A stretch of DNA of 64,000 nt from Phycicoccus avicenniae (GCF_018139485.1 NZ_JAGSNF010000008.1:62001-126000); one strand, 5' to 3'; numbered from the stretch's first letter, positions 1 through 9,631 are shown. Numbers and translations: made by a program. The notes: generated by a model from the sequence alone, not told the origin.

Positions 1-134
1 CGGACGCCCGCACCGCCCTGCACGCCGCCCCGACGGAGGCCGTGGCCCCCGCCGTCGACCGCGCCCTGCGCACGAGCGGGGTCACCGTCCGCCGTGCCGG
101 TGCCTACGCCCCGACCCGAGAGGAGATCGCATGA
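1..134 (+). CDS. C-terminal fragment of an unidentified protein (cut by window edge)
   Basis: An open frame enters from outside the window and stops with TGA at 132-134, overlapping the fumarase ATG (ATGA). Only about 43 residues are visible; they are Ala/Arg/Thr-rich, end in PTREEIA and contain no domain I recognise. The 4-base overlap with the fumarase start suggests the same operon and translational coupling. The product cannot be named from this fragment. Confidence 0.6.
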   Translation, partial: DARTALHAAPTEAVAPAVDRALRTSGVTVRRAGAYAPTREEIA

Positions 135-1846
135 CCGAGTTCGCCTACGAGAACCTGCTGCCGGTCGGCGCCGACGAGACGCCGTACCGGCTGCTGACGA
201 CCGAGGGCGTCGAGACCGTCGAGGGGCCGGGCGGGCGGACCTTCCTCCAGGTCTCCCCCGAGGCGCTGCGGCTGCTCACCGAGACGGCGATGCACGACAT
301 CGCGCACTACCTGCGCCCGGCCCACCTGCAGCAGCTCGCGAACATCCTCGAGGACCCCGACGCGAGCAACAACGACAAGTTCGTCGCCCTCGACCTGCTG
401 AAGAACGCGAACATCGCCGCGGGCGGTGTCCTCCCGATGTGCCAGGACACCGGAACGGCCATCGTCATGGGCAAGCGCGGCCAGCACGTCCTCACCGAGG
501 GCACCGACGAGGAGGCGCTGAGCCGAGGGGTGTACGACGCCTACACCCGGCTCAACCTGCGGTACTCCCAGATGGCCCCCGTGACGATGTGGGAGGAGCG
601 GAACACCGGCTCCAACCTCCCGGCCCAGGTCGAGCTCTACGCCGACACCAAGCCCGGCCACGAGACGTCCTACGAGTTCCTCTTCATGGCCAAGGGCGGC
701 GGCAGCGCGAACAAGTCCTTCCTCTTCCAGGAGACGAAGGCGATCCTCAACCCCGACGGCATGCGGGCCTTCCTCGACAGGACCCTGCGCGGCCTCGGCA
801 CGGCCGCCTGCCCGCCGTACCACCTCGCCGTCGTCATCGGCGGCACGAGCGCCGAGTTCGCCCTCAAGACGGCGAAGTACGCGAGCGCGAAGTACCTCGA
901 CGCCCTGCCGAAGAGCGGCGACCCCGCGACCGGCCACGGATTCCGCGACGTCGAGCTCGAGGAGGAGGTCCTGCAGCTGACCCGCGAGTTCGGCATCGGC
1001 GCCCAGTTCGGCGGCAAGTACTTCTGCCACGACGTCCGGGTCGTCCGCCTGCCCCGACACGGCGCCTCGCTCCCGGTGGCCGTCGCGGTCTCCTGCTCGG
1101 CCGACCGCCAGGTCCTCGGCCGGATCACCCCCGACGGCGTGTTCCTCGAGCAGCTCGAGACCGACCCGGCCCGCTTCCTGCCCGAGCAGACCGACGAGTC
1201 CGTCGTCGAGGGGGCCGAGGACGCCGAGGGGGCCGCCTCGACCGGCCGCGGCGCGGTCGTCGAGATCGACCTCAACCGCCCGATGGAGGAGATCCTCGCC
1301 GAGCTGACGAAGCACCCGGTGAAGACCCGGCTCTCGCTCACCGGGCCGCTCGTCGTCGCCCGCGACATCGCCCACGCGAAGATCCTCGAGCGGCTCGAGG
1401 CCGGCGAGGAGATGCCGCAGTACATGAAGGACCACCCCGTCTACTACGCCGGCCCCGCGAAGACGCCCGAGGGCATGCCGTCCGGCTCGTTCGGGCCGAC
1501 GACCGCCGGCCGGATGGACTCCTACGTCGACCGGTTCCAGGCTGCCGGCGGGTCGATGGTCATGCTCGCCAAGGGCAACCGCAGCCCGCAGGTCACCGAG
1601 GCCTGCGAGCGCCACGGCGGCTTCTACCTCGGCTCGATCGGCGGGCCGGCCGCCCGCCTCGCCCAGGACTGCATCCGCGCCGTCGAGGTGCTGGAGTACC
1701 CCGAGCTCGGGATGGAGGCGGTCTGGAAGATCGAGGTCGAGGACTTCCCCGCGTTCGTCGTCGTCGACGACAAGGGCGGCGACTTCTTCGCGGCGACGGC
1801 CAAGCCCGTCGCCTTCACCATCGGCAAGCGAGAGGGACTCCAGTGA
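131..1846 (+). CDS. fumA: Fumarate hydratase, class I (iron-sulfur)
   Basis: Converts fumarate to malate in the cytosolic TCA cycle with a [4Fe-4S] cluster. The 571 residues match the usual length of the single-chain class I enzymes (FumA/FumB type). Cys104 (PMCQDTG), Cys227 (ACPPYH) and Cys322 (VSCSADR) align with the three cluster ligands of the E. coli enzymes. The catalytic N-terminal region and the C-terminal beta region, with [15 protein letters not shown] near residue 505, are both present. The ATG overlaps the upstream stop by 4 bases and the stop overlaps the carbonic anhydrase GTG by 4 bases, so the genes are translationally coupled. Many actinobacteria use the oxygen-stable class II FumC; whether one exists elsewhere cannot be seen here. 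Confidence 0.95.
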   Translation: MTEFAYENLLPVGADETPYRLLTTEGVETVEGPGGRTFLQVSPEALRLLTETAMHDIAHYLRPAHLQQLANILEDPDASNNDKFVALDLLKNANIAAGGVLPMCQDTGTAIVMGKRGQHVLTEGTDEEALSRGVYDAYTRLNLRYSQMAPVTMWEERNTGSNLPAQVELYADTKPGHETSYEFLFMAKGGGSANKSFLFQETKAILNPDGMRAFLDRTLRGLGTAACPPYHLAVVIGGTSAEFALKTAKYASAKYLDALPKSGDPATGHGFRDVELEEEVLQLTREFGIGAQFGGKYFCHDVRVVRLPRHGASLPVAVAVSCSADRQVLGRITPDGVFLEQLETDPARFLPEQTDESVVEGAEDAEGAASTGRGAVVEIDLNRPMEEILAELTKHPVKTRLSLTGPLVVARDIAHAKILERLEAGEEMPQYMKDHPVYYAGPAKTPEGMPSGSFGPTTAGRMDSYVDRFQAAGGSMVMLAKGNRSPQVTEACERHGGFYLGSIGGPAARLAQDCIRAVEVLEYPELGMEAVWKIEVEDFPAFVVVDDKGGDFFAATAKPVAFTIGKREGLQ

Positions 1847-2388
1847 CCGACCCCACCACGACCGACGAGACCGCGGCGGACGCCGGCGACGCCCACGACG
1901 CCTTCGACGACCTCGTCGCCGCGAACGAGCAGTTCGCGATGTCCTTCGACCTCGCCGGCTTCGACGGCGTCGCCGCGGCGGGCGTCGCGCTCGTCACGTG
2001 CATGGACTCCCGGATCGACCCGCTGCGGATGGTCGGCCTGCGCCCCGGCGACGCGAAGATCTTCCGCAACCCCGGCGGGCGCGTCACCCCGCAGGCGCTC
2101 GAGGCGCTCGTCCTCGGCGTGCACCTGCTCAACGTGCGGCGCATCCTCGTCGTCCCGCACACCCGGTGCGCGATGGCGTCCGCGACCGAGGCCGAGGTCC
2201 GCCGCCGGGTCGGCGAGTCCGCCGGGGTCGACGCGTCGTGGCAGCGGTTCGGGGTCGTCCCGGACCAGGAGGACGCCCTGCACCAGGACGTCGCCGCGGT
2301 GCGTACGCACCCGCTCATCGGCGACCGCGCCACGGTCGGCGGCTTCGTCTACGACGTCGACACCGGGCTGCTGCGGCGGGTCGTGTGA
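1843..2388 (+). CDS. Beta-class carbonic anhydrase
   Basis: Interconverts CO2 and bicarbonate in the cytosol. The protein has 181 residues when started at GTG 1843, which overlaps the fumarase stop by 4 bases. The zinc site is visible: Cys53 and Asp55-Arg57 in CMDSRID, then His106 and Cys109 in PHTRC. This is the small beta class common in mycobacteria and relatives. A much longer in-frame extension upstream lies inside fumarase and is rejected because it has no family similarity. The first 20 residues are acidic and look dispensable. The coupled position after fumarase suggests shared expression; a direct functional link is only inferred. Confidence 0.92.
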   Translation: MTDPTTTDETAADAGDAHDAFDDLVAANEQFAMSFDLAGFDGVAAAGVALVTCMDSRIDPLRMVGLRPGDAKIFRNPGGRVTPQALEALVLGVHLLNVRRILVVPHTRCAMASATEAEVRRRVGESAGVDASWQRFGVVPDQEDALHQDVAAVRTHPLIGDRATVGGFVYDVDTGLLRRVV

Positions 2389-3221
2389 CGGTCCGGCTCG
2401 ACGCGCTCTCGGTCCACCCGGTCAAGAGCACCGCCGGCCGGCCGCTGGCGTCCGCGACGGTCGACGCGTGGGGCCTCGCCGAGGACCGGCGCTGGATGGT
2501 CGTCACCGGCGACGGCGCTGTCCTCACCGCCCGCGAGGAGCACGGGCTGCTCGGGATCGTGGCCGACACCCCCGCGACCGACCCCTGCGTCGACGCCCCG
2601 CTACGGCTGCGAGCCGCCGGCTCGGAGGACCTCCTCCTCGACGCCCCCTCCGGGGAGCCGGGGCCGGTGACGGTCCACGGGACGCCGACGACCGGGCTCC
2701 CCGTCCCCGCGGCGAGGGACTGGCTGCGCGCGGCCCTGGGCCGCGACGACGTCGACCTCGTCGCACTCGACCGTCCCCGCCCGGTGAGCGACCGCCACGG
2801 GGTCCCCGGCGCCCACACGTCCTTCACCGACTCCTCCCCCGTGACGCTCGCCTCGCTCCCGTCGCTGCGCCGGCTGCAGGACCTCGTCACCGAGACCGCC
2901 CTCGAACGGGGCGAGGAGCCGACCGCCCTGTCGATGGGCCGCTTCCGCCCCAACCTCGTCCTCGACGGCGACCTCGAGCCGTTCGCCGAGGACGCGTGGT
3001 CGACGGTGGAGGCCGGCGGGGTGACCCTGCGGGTCGTCGGCCCCGTCGACCGCTGCGTCATGACCACGCTCGACCCGGTGACCCGCGAGCGCGGTCACGA
3101 ACCGATCCGCACCCTCGCCCGGCACCGCCGCTGGGACGGCTGCACGTGGTTCGCCGTCTGGGCGGTCCCGACCGTCCCCGGCGAGGTGGCCGTGGGGGAC
3201 GAGGTCACCGTCCACCGGTAG
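2385..3221 (+). CDS. MOSC domain protein (YcbX/mARC-like)
   Basis: The protein has 278 residues and starts at GTG 2385, overlapping the carbonic anhydrase stop by 4 bases. The N-terminal MOSC_N beta-barrel begins [15 protein letters not shown], typical of the family, and the MOSC domain shows MGRFRPN near residue 185 and VDRCVMTTLDPVT near 224, where the conserved Cys binds molybdenum cofactor. Family members (YcbX, mARC) reduce N-hydroxylated compounds or transfer sulfur; the actual substrate cannot be told from sequence. The gene completes a four-gene overlapping run from position 1. Its TAG stop lies inside the putative -10 box of the next gene. Confidence 0.9.
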   Translation: MTVRLDALSVHPVKSTAGRPLASATVDAWGLAEDRRWMVVTGDGAVLTAREEHGLLGIVADTPATDPCVDAPLRLRAAGSEDLLLDAPSGEPGPVTVHGTPTTGLPVPAARDWLRAALGRDDVDLVALDRPRPVSDRHGVPGAHTSFTDSSPVTLASLPSLRRLQDLVTETALERGEEPTALSMGRFRPNLVLDGDLEPFAEDAWSTVEAGGVTLRVVGPVDRCVMTTLDPVTRERGHEPIRTLARHRRWDGCTWFAVWAVPTVPGEVAVGDEVTVHR

Positions 3222-3224
3222 ATT
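3219..3224 (+). promoter_or_regulatory. -10 box of a probable leaderless promoter
   Basis: TAGATT overlaps the MOSC stop codon and ends 7 bases before the beta-glucosidase ATG. No Shine-Dalgarno sequence lies in that gap, so the transcript would start at or next to the ATG. No convincing -35 is visible. Confidence 0.5.
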
Positions 3225-3231
3225 CGCGGGC

Positions 3232-4614
3232 ATGGACGACCTCGCCCGCCGCTTCCCCGACGGCTTCCTCTTCGGCGCCGCCACCGCGAGCTACCAGATC
3301 GAGGGGGCCGCCACCGAGGACGGCCGCTCGCCGTCGATCTGGGACACGTTCTCGCACACCCCCGGCACGACCGCGAACGGCGACACCGGCGACGTGGCGT
3401 GCGACCACTACCACCGCGTCCCGCAGGACGTCGCGATCATGCGCGACCTCGGCCTCGACGCCTACCGCTTCTCCGTCTCCTGGCCCCGGGTCGTCCCCGG
3501 CGGGACCGGCGCGGTGAACCCCGCCGGGGTCGCCTTCTACGACCGGCTCGTCGACGAGCTCCTCGCCGCCGACATCACGCCGGTCGTCACGCTCTACCAC
3601 TGGGACCTCCCGCAGGCCCTCGAGGACCGCGGCGGCTGGCGCAGCCGCGACGTCGCCGGCTGGTTCGCCGAGTACACCCGGGCGGTCGTGGGCGCCCTCG
3701 GCGACCGGGTGACCCGCTGGACGACGCTCAACGAGCCGTGGTGCTCCTCGATGCTCAGCCACTCCATCGGCGCCCACGCCCCCGGCCACCGGGACCCGCT
3801 CGAGGGGCTCGTCACCGCCCACCACCTCATGCTCGCCCACGGCACGGCCGTCCCCGTCATCCGCGAGGAGTGCCCGGACGCGCAGGTGTCGATCACGCTC
3901 AACCCGACGCAGGTGTACGGCCCGGACTACGCGACCGACGCCGACCTCGACGCGGTGCGCCGCGCCGACAACGCGCTCAACGGCGTCTTCTTCGGCCCGC
4001 TGTTCCACGGGGCCTACCCCGAGGGGATGCTCGACGACGTCGCCCACCTCACGGACGGCTCCTTCGTCCACGACGGCGACCTCGCGACGATCGCGGCCCC
4101 GCTCGACACCCTCGGCGTCAACAACTACTTCCCGACCCGCGTGCGGGCCACCCCCGAGAGCGAGGAGCCCGAGGGCGAGACGCACCGGCTGCCGGGCTGC
4201 GAGCGGGTCAGCGAGATCGCCCCCCGCCCGCCGGTCACCGCGATGGGCTGGGAGCAGTCCCCCGAGAGCCACCGCCTCATCGTCGAGCGCTCGGCCCGTG
4301 AGAGCGGTCTGCCGATCCACGTCACCGAGAACGGCTCGGCCTGGGACGACACGGTGAGCCCGGACGGGGCCGTGCACGACCCGGAGCGCGTCGACTACCT
4401 GCGCGCCCACCTCGGCGCGCTCGCCGACGCGGTCGACGGCGGCACCGACGTCCGCGGGTACTTCGCCTGGTCCCTCCTCGACAACTTCGAGTGGGCCTAC
4501 GGGTACGACAAGCGCTTCGGCATCGTCCACGTCGACTACGCGACCCAGGAGCGCACCGTCAAGGACTCGGGGCTCGAGTACGCACGCATCCTCGCGGCGC
4601 ACCGGGACCGGTGA
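3232..4614 (+). CDS. Beta-glucosidase, glycoside hydrolase family 1
   Basis: Hydrolyses beta-linked glucosides such as cellobiose by the retaining GH1 mechanism. The protein has 460 residues, the usual GH1 length, with the N-terminal signature FPDGFLFGAATASYQIEG. The acid/base is Glu168 in TTLNEPW and the nucleophile is Glu366 in HVTENG. There is no signal peptide, so it is cytosolic and presumably acts on imported disaccharides. No sugar transporter or LacI regulator is adjacent. The start ATG has no Shine-Dalgarno and sits 7 bases after a -10-like TAGATT, which suggests leaderless translation. The next gene starts 14 bases downstream. Confidence 0.95.
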   Translation: MDDLARRFPDGFLFGAATASYQIEGAATEDGRSPSIWDTFSHTPGTTANGDTGDVACDHYHRVPQDVAIMRDLGLDAYRFSVSWPRVVPGGTGAVNPAGVAFYDRLVDELLAADITPVVTLYHWDLPQALEDRGGWRSRDVAGWFAEYTRAVVGALGDRVTRWTTLNEPWCSSMLSHSIGAHAPGHRDPLEGLVTAHHLMLAHGTAVPVIREECPDAQVSITLNPTQVYGPDYATDADLDAVRRADNALNGVFFGPLFHGAYPEGMLDDVAHLTDGSFVHDGDLATIAAPLDTLGVNNYFPTRVRATPESEEPEGETHRLPGCERVSEIAPRPPVTAMGWEQSPESHRLIVERSARESGLPIHVTENGSAWDDTVSPDGAVHDPERVDYLRAHLGALADAVDGGTDVRGYFAWSLLDNFEWAYGYDKRFGIVHVDYATQERTVKDSGLEYARILAAHRDR

Positions 4615-4627
4615 CCGGACCGGACCG

Positions 4628-5812
4628 GTGACCCGGAGCGTCCTCGTCGTCGGGGGCGGCGTCGTCGGGCTGGCGGTCGCCGACCGCGTGCTGCGCGAGG
4701 ACCCCGCCGCACGCGTCACCGTCCTGGAGAAGGAGGACGGCTGGGCGACCCACCAGACCGGCCGCAACAGCGGTGTCGTCCATTCCGGCCTCTACTACCC
4801 GCCGGGCAGCGCGAAGGCCCGCTGGTGCCGGGCCGGTGCGGAGGCACTCCTCGCGTTCGCCGCCGAGGAGGGGGTCCCGCAGGCGCGGACCGGCAAGCTC
4901 GTCGTCGCCACCGCACCCGAGGAGCTCCCCCGGCTCGCAGCACTCCACGAGCGCGGGCTCGCGAACGGGCTGGCCGTCCGGCGCGTCGACGCCGAGGAGG
5001 CCCGTGAGCACGAGCCGCACGTCGCCGCCCTCGCCGCGCTCCACGTCCCGGAGACCGGCGTCGTCGACTACGCCGCGGTGTCCGCGGCCCTCGTCCGCAG
5101 GCTGCGGGCCGCCGGGGCGGACCTGCGGACCGGCACGACCGTCCTCGGCGGACGCGAGGACGCCCGCGGGGTCACCGTCGCGACCAGCACCGGCGAGGAG
5201 CGCGCCGACGTCGTCGTCACCTGTGCGGGCCTGCACACCGACACCGTGGCCCGCCGCCTCGGCCACGACCCGTTCGTGCGGGTCGTGCCCTTCCGCGGTG
5301 AGTACCACGAGCTCGCCCCCGAGGCGGCCCACCTGGTGCGCGGTCTCGTCTACCCGGTCCCCGACCCGGACCTGCCGTTCCTCGGGGTCCACCTCACCCG
5401 CGGCGTCGACGGCGTCGTCCACGCCGGCCCGAACGCCGTCCCCGCCCTGGCCCGCGAGGGCTACGGCTGGGGCGTCGTCTCGGCCCGCGACCTCGCCGGG
5501 ACCCTCGCGTGGCCGGGGACGTGGCGGCTGGCCCGCCGGCAGGCCCGCACCGGCCCCGCCGAGGTCACCCGATCGCTCTCGCGCCGCCGCTTCGCCGACA
5601 GCGTGCGTCGGCTCGTCCCGGAGGTCCGCGACGAGCACCTGCGTCCTTCCCCCGCCGGGGTGCGCGCCCAGGCGGTCCGGCCGGACCGGACCCTCGTCGA
5701 CGACTTCCTCGTCGAGCGCACCGCGCGTTGCGCCCACGTCCTCAACGCGCCCTCGCCGGCCGCGACCGCCTCGCTCGAGATCGCCGGACACGTCGTCGGC
5801 CACCTCCCCTGA
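4628..5812 (+). CDS. lhgO: L-2-hydroxyglutarate oxidase/dehydrogenase
   Basis: An FAD-dependent DAO-family oxidase that converts L-2-hydroxyglutarate to 2-oxoglutarate and passes electrons to the membrane quinone pool. The protein has 394 residues starting at GTG 4628. The dinucleotide-binding motif VVGGGVVGLAVADRVL lies at residues 7-22, followed by the LhgO-type HQTGRNSGVVHSGLYYPPGS. The region FRGEYHEL and the C-terminal NAPSPAATASLEIA are also characteristic. It follows the beta-glucosidase by 13 bases and probably shares its transcript. It ends in a hairpin shared with the convergent ohr gene. Confidence 0.9.
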   Translation: MTRSVLVVGGGVVGLAVADRVLREDPAARVTVLEKEDGWATHQTGRNSGVVHSGLYYPPGSAKARWCRAGAEALLAFAAEEGVPQARTGKLVVATAPEELPRLAALHERGLANGLAVRRVDAEEAREHEPHVAALAALHVPETGVVDYAAVSAALVRRLRAAGADLRTGTTVLGGREDARGVTVATSTGEERADVVVTCAGLHTDTVARRLGHDPFVRVVPFRGEYHELAPEAAHLVRGLVYPVPDPDLPFLGVHLTRGVDGVVHAGPNAVPALAREGYGWGVVSARDLAGTLAWPGTWRLARRQARTGPAEVTRSLSRRRFADSVRRLVPEVRDEHLRPSPAGVRAQAVRPDRTLVDDFLVERTARCAHVLNAPSPAATASLEIAGHVVGHLP

Positions 5813-5822
5813 CGAGGGGAGG
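5803..5822. terminator. Bidirectional hairpin between lhgO and ohr
   Basis: A perfect 8-bp stem (CCTCCCCT / AGGGGAGG) with a GACG loop overlaps the lhgO stop codon and lies between two convergent genes. There is no T-tract, as is usual in high-GC actinobacteria. Confidence 0.6.
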
Positions 5823-5847
5823 AGGCCGACGGGTGACGCGACGCGGG

Positions 5848-6300
5848 TCAGGCGGGCTTGCCGACCACCGTGACGTCGATGTTGCCGCGGGTCGCCTTGG
5901 AGTACGGGCAGAACTCGTGGGCCTTGTCGGCGAGGCCCTGCGCGGTGTCCGCGGCGACGCCCGGGATGGTCGTCGTGATCTCGACGGCGAGGCCGAACCC
6001 GGTGTCCGTCTCGCCGAAGCGGACGTTGGCCGTCGTCTCGGCACCCGACGCGTCGACGCCGTCGCGCTGGGCGACGAAGGCGAGCGCGCCGTTGTAGCAG
6101 GCCGCGTAGCCGGCGGCGAACAGCGTCTCCGGGTTCGCGACCGGGTTCGACGGGTTCGGCTTGCCGAGCGGCAGGTCGACGACCCCGTCCTCGCTCACGG
6201 TGCGTCCCTCACGGCCGCCGGTGGCGGTGGCGGCGATGCTGTAGAGCTCCTTGTTCACGGCCTCGTAGGGCACGGCGATCGTCCTTTCGTCGACGTTCAT
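5848..6300 (-). CDS. ohr: Organic hydroperoxide resistance protein (Ohr/OsmC family)
   Basis: A cytosolic thiol peroxidase that reduces organic hydroperoxides. The protein has 150 residues with both catalytic cysteines: Cys68 in GYAACYNGAL and Cys131 in HEFCPYSKATRGN. The motif ATATGGREGR near residue 24 is typical of Ohr rather than OsmC. The annotated ATG gives an N-terminus of about 10 residues beyond most family members; an internal start near residue 11 is possible. No OhrR regulator is adjacent. It is convergent with lhgO and 45 bases downstream of glmM on the same strand. Confidence 0.9.
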   Translation of the reverse strand: MNVDERTIAVPYEAVNKELYSIAATATGGREGRTVSEDGVVDLPLGKPNPSNPVANPETLFAAGYAACYNGALAFVAQRDGVDASGAETTANVRFGETDTGFGLAVEITTTIPGVAADTAQGLADKAHEFCPYSKATRGNIDVTVVGKPA

Positions 6301-6345
6301 CGGTCGCGGAGGACAACCGCGCCACCCCTTCCCCCATTCCCGGGG

Positions 6346-7692
6346 TCAGAGCGCGAGCCGCTCCTGGACGACCGCCGCGAGGGAGTCGGCCGTCGACTGC
6401 GCCTCCTCGAACGTCGCCGCCTCGACCATGACCCGCACGACCGGCTCGGTGCCGGACTTGCGCAGGAGCACCCGCCCCGAGCCGTCGAGCCGCTCCTGCG
6501 CCGCCGCGACGGCGGCCTGGAGGCCCTCGTCGCTCTCGACCCGGGACTTGTCGACGCCCTTGACGTTGACGAGGACCTGCGGCAGCCGCGTCATGACGGA
6601 CACGAGGTCGGCGATGCTGCGCCCGGTCTCGGCGACGCGCGCCGCGAGCAGCAGCCCGGTGAGGACGCCGTCCCCGGTCGTCGCGTGGTCGAGGAGGATG
6701 ACGTGCCCGGACTGCTCCCCGCCGAGGGAGTGGTCGTGCCGCCGCATCTCCTCGAGGATGTACCGGTCGCCGACGGCGGTTTGCTTCACGGTGATCCCCT
6801 CGCGCTCCATCGCCTGGAGCAGCCCGAGGTTGCTCATGACGGTCGCGACGAGGATGTTCTCGCGCAGCAGGCCCTTGTCCTTGAGCGACAGCGCGAGGAC
6901 GGCCATGATCTGGTCGCCGTCGAGCGGGTTGCCGTCGGCGTCGACGGCGAGGCAGCGGTCGGCGTCGCCGTCGTGGGCGATGCCGAGGTCGGCCCGGCGC
7001 TCGGCGACGGCGCCCTGGAGGCGCTCGAGGTGGGTCGAGCCGTAGCCGTCGTTGATGTTGAGCCCGTCGGGGTCGCTGCCGATCTCGACGACCTCGGCCC
7101 CGGCGAGCCGGAACACCTCGGGCGAGACGGCGCTCGCAGCCCCGTGCGCGGCGTCGATGACCACCGTGACGCCGTCGAGCCGGTTCGGCAGGGCCTGGAG
7201 CAGGTGCGCGACGTACCGCGCCTGCCCGGCCCGGTTGCGCTGGATGCGGCCGACGTCGGCGCCCTGCGGTCGCTCCCACTCCTGGCCGATCCGGGCGGCG
7301 AGCTCGTCCTCGACGGCGTCGGGCAGCTTGTGCCCCCCGGTCGCGAAGAACTTGATGCCGTTGTCCGGCATCGCGTTGTGCGAGGCCGAGACCATGACGC
7401 CGAAGGTCGCGCCCATGTCCGCCGTGAGGAAGGCGACGGCCGGGGTCGGCAGGACCCCGACGTCGTGGACGTCGACGCCGGCGGACGCCAGGCCGGCGCA
7501 GACCGCGGCGGAGAGGAACTCGCCGCTGACCCGGGGGTCGCGGCCGACGACGGCTCGGGGACGGCGGCCGGCCCGCCGGTCCTGCTCGCCGAGGACGTGC
7601 GCCGCGGCGATGCTGAGGTCGAGCGCCAGCTCGACGGTGATGTCACGGTTCGCGAGACCGCGGACCCCGTCGGTGCCGAAGAGTCGGGACAT
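6346..7692 (-). CDS. glmM: Phosphoglucosamine mutase
   Basis: Converts glucosamine-6-phosphate to glucosamine-1-phosphate for peptidoglycan precursor synthesis. The 448 residues match the family length. The N-terminus [11 protein letters not shown] is diagnostic, the phosphorylated serine is Ser104 in [12 protein letters not shown], the metal-binding loop reads DGDADR, and the C-terminal phosphate loop is [13 protein letters not shown]. It lies in the conserved actinobacterial order rplM-rpsI-glmM, downstream of a strong hairpin after rpsI. A -10-like TAGGTT at 7723-7728 suggests it also has its own promoter. Confidence 0.97.
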   Translation of the reverse strand: MSRLFGTDGVRGLANRDITVELALDLSIAAAHVLGEQDRRAGRRPRAVVGRDPRVSGEFLSAAVCAGLASAGVDVHDVGVLPTPAVAFLTADMGATFGVMVSASHNAMPDNGIKFFATGGHKLPDAVEDELAARIGQEWERPQGADVGRIQRNRAGQARYVAHLLQALPNRLDGVTVVIDAAHGAASAVSPEVFRLAGAEVVEIGSDPDGLNINDGYGSTHLERLQGAVAERRADLGIAHDGDADRCLAVDADGNPLDGDQIMAVLALSLKDKGLLRENILVATVMSNLGLLQAMEREGITVKQTAVGDRYILEEMRRHDHSLGGEQSGHVILLDHATTGDGVLTGLLLAARVAETGRSIADLVSVMTRLPQVLVNVKGVDKSRVESDEGLQAAVAAAQERLDGSGRVLLRKSGTEPVVRVMVEAATFEEAQSTADSLAAVVQERLAL

Positions 7693-7722
7693 GGACGACT
7701 GCCTTTCTGTGGACCGCGGACG

Positions 7723-7728
7723 AACCTA
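7723..7728 (-). promoter_or_regulatory. Possible -10 box for glmM
   Basis: Read on the minus strand the bases are TAGGTT, about 30 bases before the glmM ATG and just after the rpsI terminator. The -35 region is unconvincing. Confidence 0.35.
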
Positions 7729-7751
7729 CCGCGACCCGGGGGTGGACGCCG

Positions 7752-7785
7752 CGACGGCGGCACCCCCGCGAGGGTGCCGCCGTCG
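7752..7785 (-). terminator. Strong hairpin terminator after rpsI
   Basis: A perfect 14-bp stem (7752-7765 with 7772-7785) and a 6-base loop lie 33 bases beyond the rpsI stop. No U-tract follows. Confidence 0.75.
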
Positions 7786-7817
7786 TCGGCCGTGCCCGGG
7801 GCGTGCCCGGGAGCGGG

Positions 7818-8333
7818 TCAGCGCTTGCTGTACTGCGGCGCCTTGCGGGCCTTCTTGAGACCGGCCTTCTTGCGCTCGGGGACGCGGGCGTCCCGGGTGA
7901 GCAGACCGGCCTTCTTCAGCGCCGGGCGGTTGAGCTCGGGGTCGACGCCGTTGAGCGAGCGGGCGACGCCGAGGCGCACCGCGCCGGCCTGGCCGGAGGG
8001 GCCACCGCCGTGGACGCGGACGAGGACGTCGTACGCGCCGTCGAGCTCGAGGACCTTGAGCGGCTCGGCGACGATCTGCTGGTGCACCTTGTTCGGGAAG
8101 TACTGCTCGAGGGTGCGGCCGTTGACCTTCCACTCCCCGCTGCCCGGCACGATGCGCACGCGGGCCACGGCCTGCTTGCGCCGGCCGACGGCGGCACCGG
8201 GCGCCGAGGCACTCGGGCGGGCGACGCCCTCGGCGCCGCCGACGGGCGCGTCGGACTCGGAGGTGTACTCGCTGACCGGCGCGTCGTCGGCGTCGGTCCC
8301 GGCGGTCTCGTCGATCTGGGTGTTCTCGGACAT
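7818..8333 (-). CDS. rpsI: 30S ribosomal protein S9 (uS9)
   Basis: A small-subunit head protein whose basic C-terminal tail ([12 protein letters not shown]) reaches toward the P-site tRNA. The protein has 171 residues from ATG 8333, longer than the roughly 130-residue core because of an acidic N-terminal extension of about 40 residues common in actinobacteria. The core begins [12 protein letters not shown]. The ATG shares one base with the rplM stop (TGATG); a GTG one codon earlier is possible. It is co-transcribed with rplM. Confidence 0.97.
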   Translation of the reverse strand: MSENTQIDETAGTDADDAPVSEYTSESDAPVGGAEGVARPSASAPGAAVGRRKQAVARVRIVPGSGEWKVNGRTLEQYFPNKVHQQIVAEPLKVLELDGAYDVLVRVHGGGPSGQAGAVRLGVARSLNGVDPELNRPALKKAGLLTRDARVPERKKAGLKKARKAPQYSKR

Positions 8334-8776
8334 CACTGGGCCACCTGGGTGATCTCGAAGGGCTTCGGCTGCTGGGCGGCGTGCGGGTGCTCGGCGCCGC
8401 TGTACACCTTGAGCTTGGACAGCTGCTGGCGGCCCAGGGTCGTCTTGGGGAGCATCCCGCGAACGGCCTTCTCGACCGCCTTCGTCGGGTTCTTCTCGAG
8501 CAGCTCGGTGTAGGACTGCGACTTGAGGCCACCCGGGAAGCCGGAGTGGCGGTAGGCGCGCTTCTGCTCGTGCTTGCTGCCGGTGAGGGCGACCTTGTCG
8601 GCGTTGACGATGATGACGAAGTCACCGGTGTCGACGTGCGGTGCGAAGGTCGGCTTGTGCTTGCCGCGCAGGAGCTGCGCGGTCTGGCTCGCGAGGCGGC
8701 CGAGCACGACGTCCGTGGCGTCGATGACGTGCCACGTCCGGGTGATCTCGCCCGGCTTCGGGGTGTAGGTACGCAT
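8333..8776 (-). CDS. rplM: 50S ribosomal protein L13 (uL13)
   Basis: An early assembly protein of the large subunit, 147 residues as in the family. It begins [20 protein letters not shown] and contains [16 protein letters not shown] and [15 protein letters not shown]. An in-frame extension to 9385 is rejected because it has no family similarity and runs through the promoter region. The first gene of rplM-rpsI. In many actinobacteria truA precedes it directly; here truA lies 25 kb away. Confidence 0.97.
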   Translation of the reverse strand: MRTYTPKPGEITRTWHVIDATDVVLGRLASQTAQLLRGKHKPTFAPHVDTGDFVIIVNADKVALTGSKHEQKRAYRHSGFPGGLKSQSYTELLEKNPTKAVEKAVRGMLPKTTLGRQQLSKLKVYSGAEHPHAAQQPKPFEITQVAQ

Positions 8777-8873
8777 GGGGGCTTCCTCATGGTCTCTGGG
8801 ACGGGGGGCGTATGCCGAGTGCTCCCGGGAGGGAGTGCGGCCCTCGCGAGGGCACACGGCACAACAGCCACCC

Positions 8874-8903
8874 AGTCTACGGGCGGGTCGGCACCGGGTC
8901 GAA
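8874..8903 (-). promoter_or_regulatory. Predicted rplM-rpsI promoter
   Basis: On the minus strand TTCGAC (8898-8903) is followed after 18 bases by TAGACT (8874-8879), giving a leader of about 90 bases. The leader contains two GC palindromes (CCCTCGCGAGGG and GCTCCCGGGAGGG) that could fold. Confidence 0.55.
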
Positions 8904-8949
8904 ATCGAGCGATCCCGCCCTACGCACCGGTCGCCACCTGCGACGATGC

Positions 8950-9010
8950 CGTGCAGACTTCTTCTGCACGATCTTTGTGCAAACTGAATGTGCACATGTA
9001 GTGTGCACAC
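8950..9010 (+). promoter_or_regulatory. Operator/promoter cluster for the ArsR-MFS operon
   Basis: Four dyad elements stack in 60 bases before the ArsR ATG: an inverted repeat CGTGCAGA-5-TCTGCACG (8950-8970), TTTGTGCAAA (8974-8983), and two copies of the 8-bp palindrome TGTGCACA (8989-8996 and 9002-9009) spaced 13 bases centre to centre. A -35-like TTGTGC (8975-8980) and -10-like TGTAGT (8997-9002), 16 bases apart, lie within them. Transcription would start at the ATG, and no Shine-Dalgarno is visible, so the mRNA is probably leaderless. The likely ligand-responsive repressor is the ArsR protein itself. Confidence 0.65.
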
Positions 9011-9631
9011 ATGGCCACCGACGACACCCCCACGGGGTCCCCGGACGACTACACCGGCATGCGCCTCGACTCCGCCGCGCTCAAGGTCCTCGCCCACCCC
9101 CTGCGCTCGCGCCTGCTGAGCCGGCTGCGCGTCGGCGGGCCGGCCACGGCGACCGACCTCGCGGGCGCCCTCGGGACGAACAGCGGCGCGACGTCCTACC
9201 ACCTGCGCAAGCTCGAGTCGGTCGGCCTCGTCACGGACACCGGCGACGGGGAGGGCAAGCGCCGGCTGTGGCGGGCGTCGACCGACAGCCACCAGTACGA
9301 GCCGAGCGACTTCGCCGGCGACGAGGACGCCGAGACCGCGCTGAACTGGCTGCAGCGTGACTACTCCCGTCACCTCGGCGAGCACTTCGAGCGGTGGCTC
9401 GACGCCGAGGACGCGTGGCCGACCGAGTGGCGCGACGCGGTCGGCATGGGCGACTCCTTCGTCATCGCGACGGCCGAGCAGCTCGAGGCGATGAACACCG
9501 AGCTGTGGGCGGTCCTCGAGAAGTACCGCCGGGTCGGTCAGGGCAACCCGAGTGCCCGACGGGTCGCGGCCTACCTCGTCAGCTACCCCCTGGACCTCGA
9601 CCGGCCCCCGCGAGGACGGAGCGACGCGTGA
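9011..9631 (+). CDS. ArsR-type winged-helix transcriptional regulator
   Basis: The protein has 206 residues with a winged helix-turn-helix at about 20-95 ([18 protein letters not shown], then [23 protein letters not shown]). The C-terminal 110 residues are helical and lack the Cys metal-sensing motifs of classical ArsR/SmtB proteins, so the ligand is more likely an organic compound. It overlaps the downstream MFS gene by 4 bases (GTGA), so it most likely controls that transporter and itself through the palindromes at 8950-9010. The ligand cannot be named. Confidence 0.85.
   Translation: MATDDTPTGSPDDYTGMRLDSAALKVLAHPLRSRLLSRLRVGGPATATDLAGALGTNSGATSYHLRKLESVGLVTDTGDGEGKRRLWRASTDSHQYEPSDFAGDEDAETALNWLQRDYSRHLGEHFERWLDAEDAWPTEWRDAVGMGDSFVIATAEQLEAMNTELWAVLEKYRRVGQGNPSARRVAAYLVSYPLDLDRPPRGRSDA

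Noticed and set aside
94-1842. In-frame N-terminal extension of the carbonic anhydrase to 764 residues
   Set aside because: The extension is the +1 frame of fumarase; the carbonic anhydrase family begins near GTG 1843.
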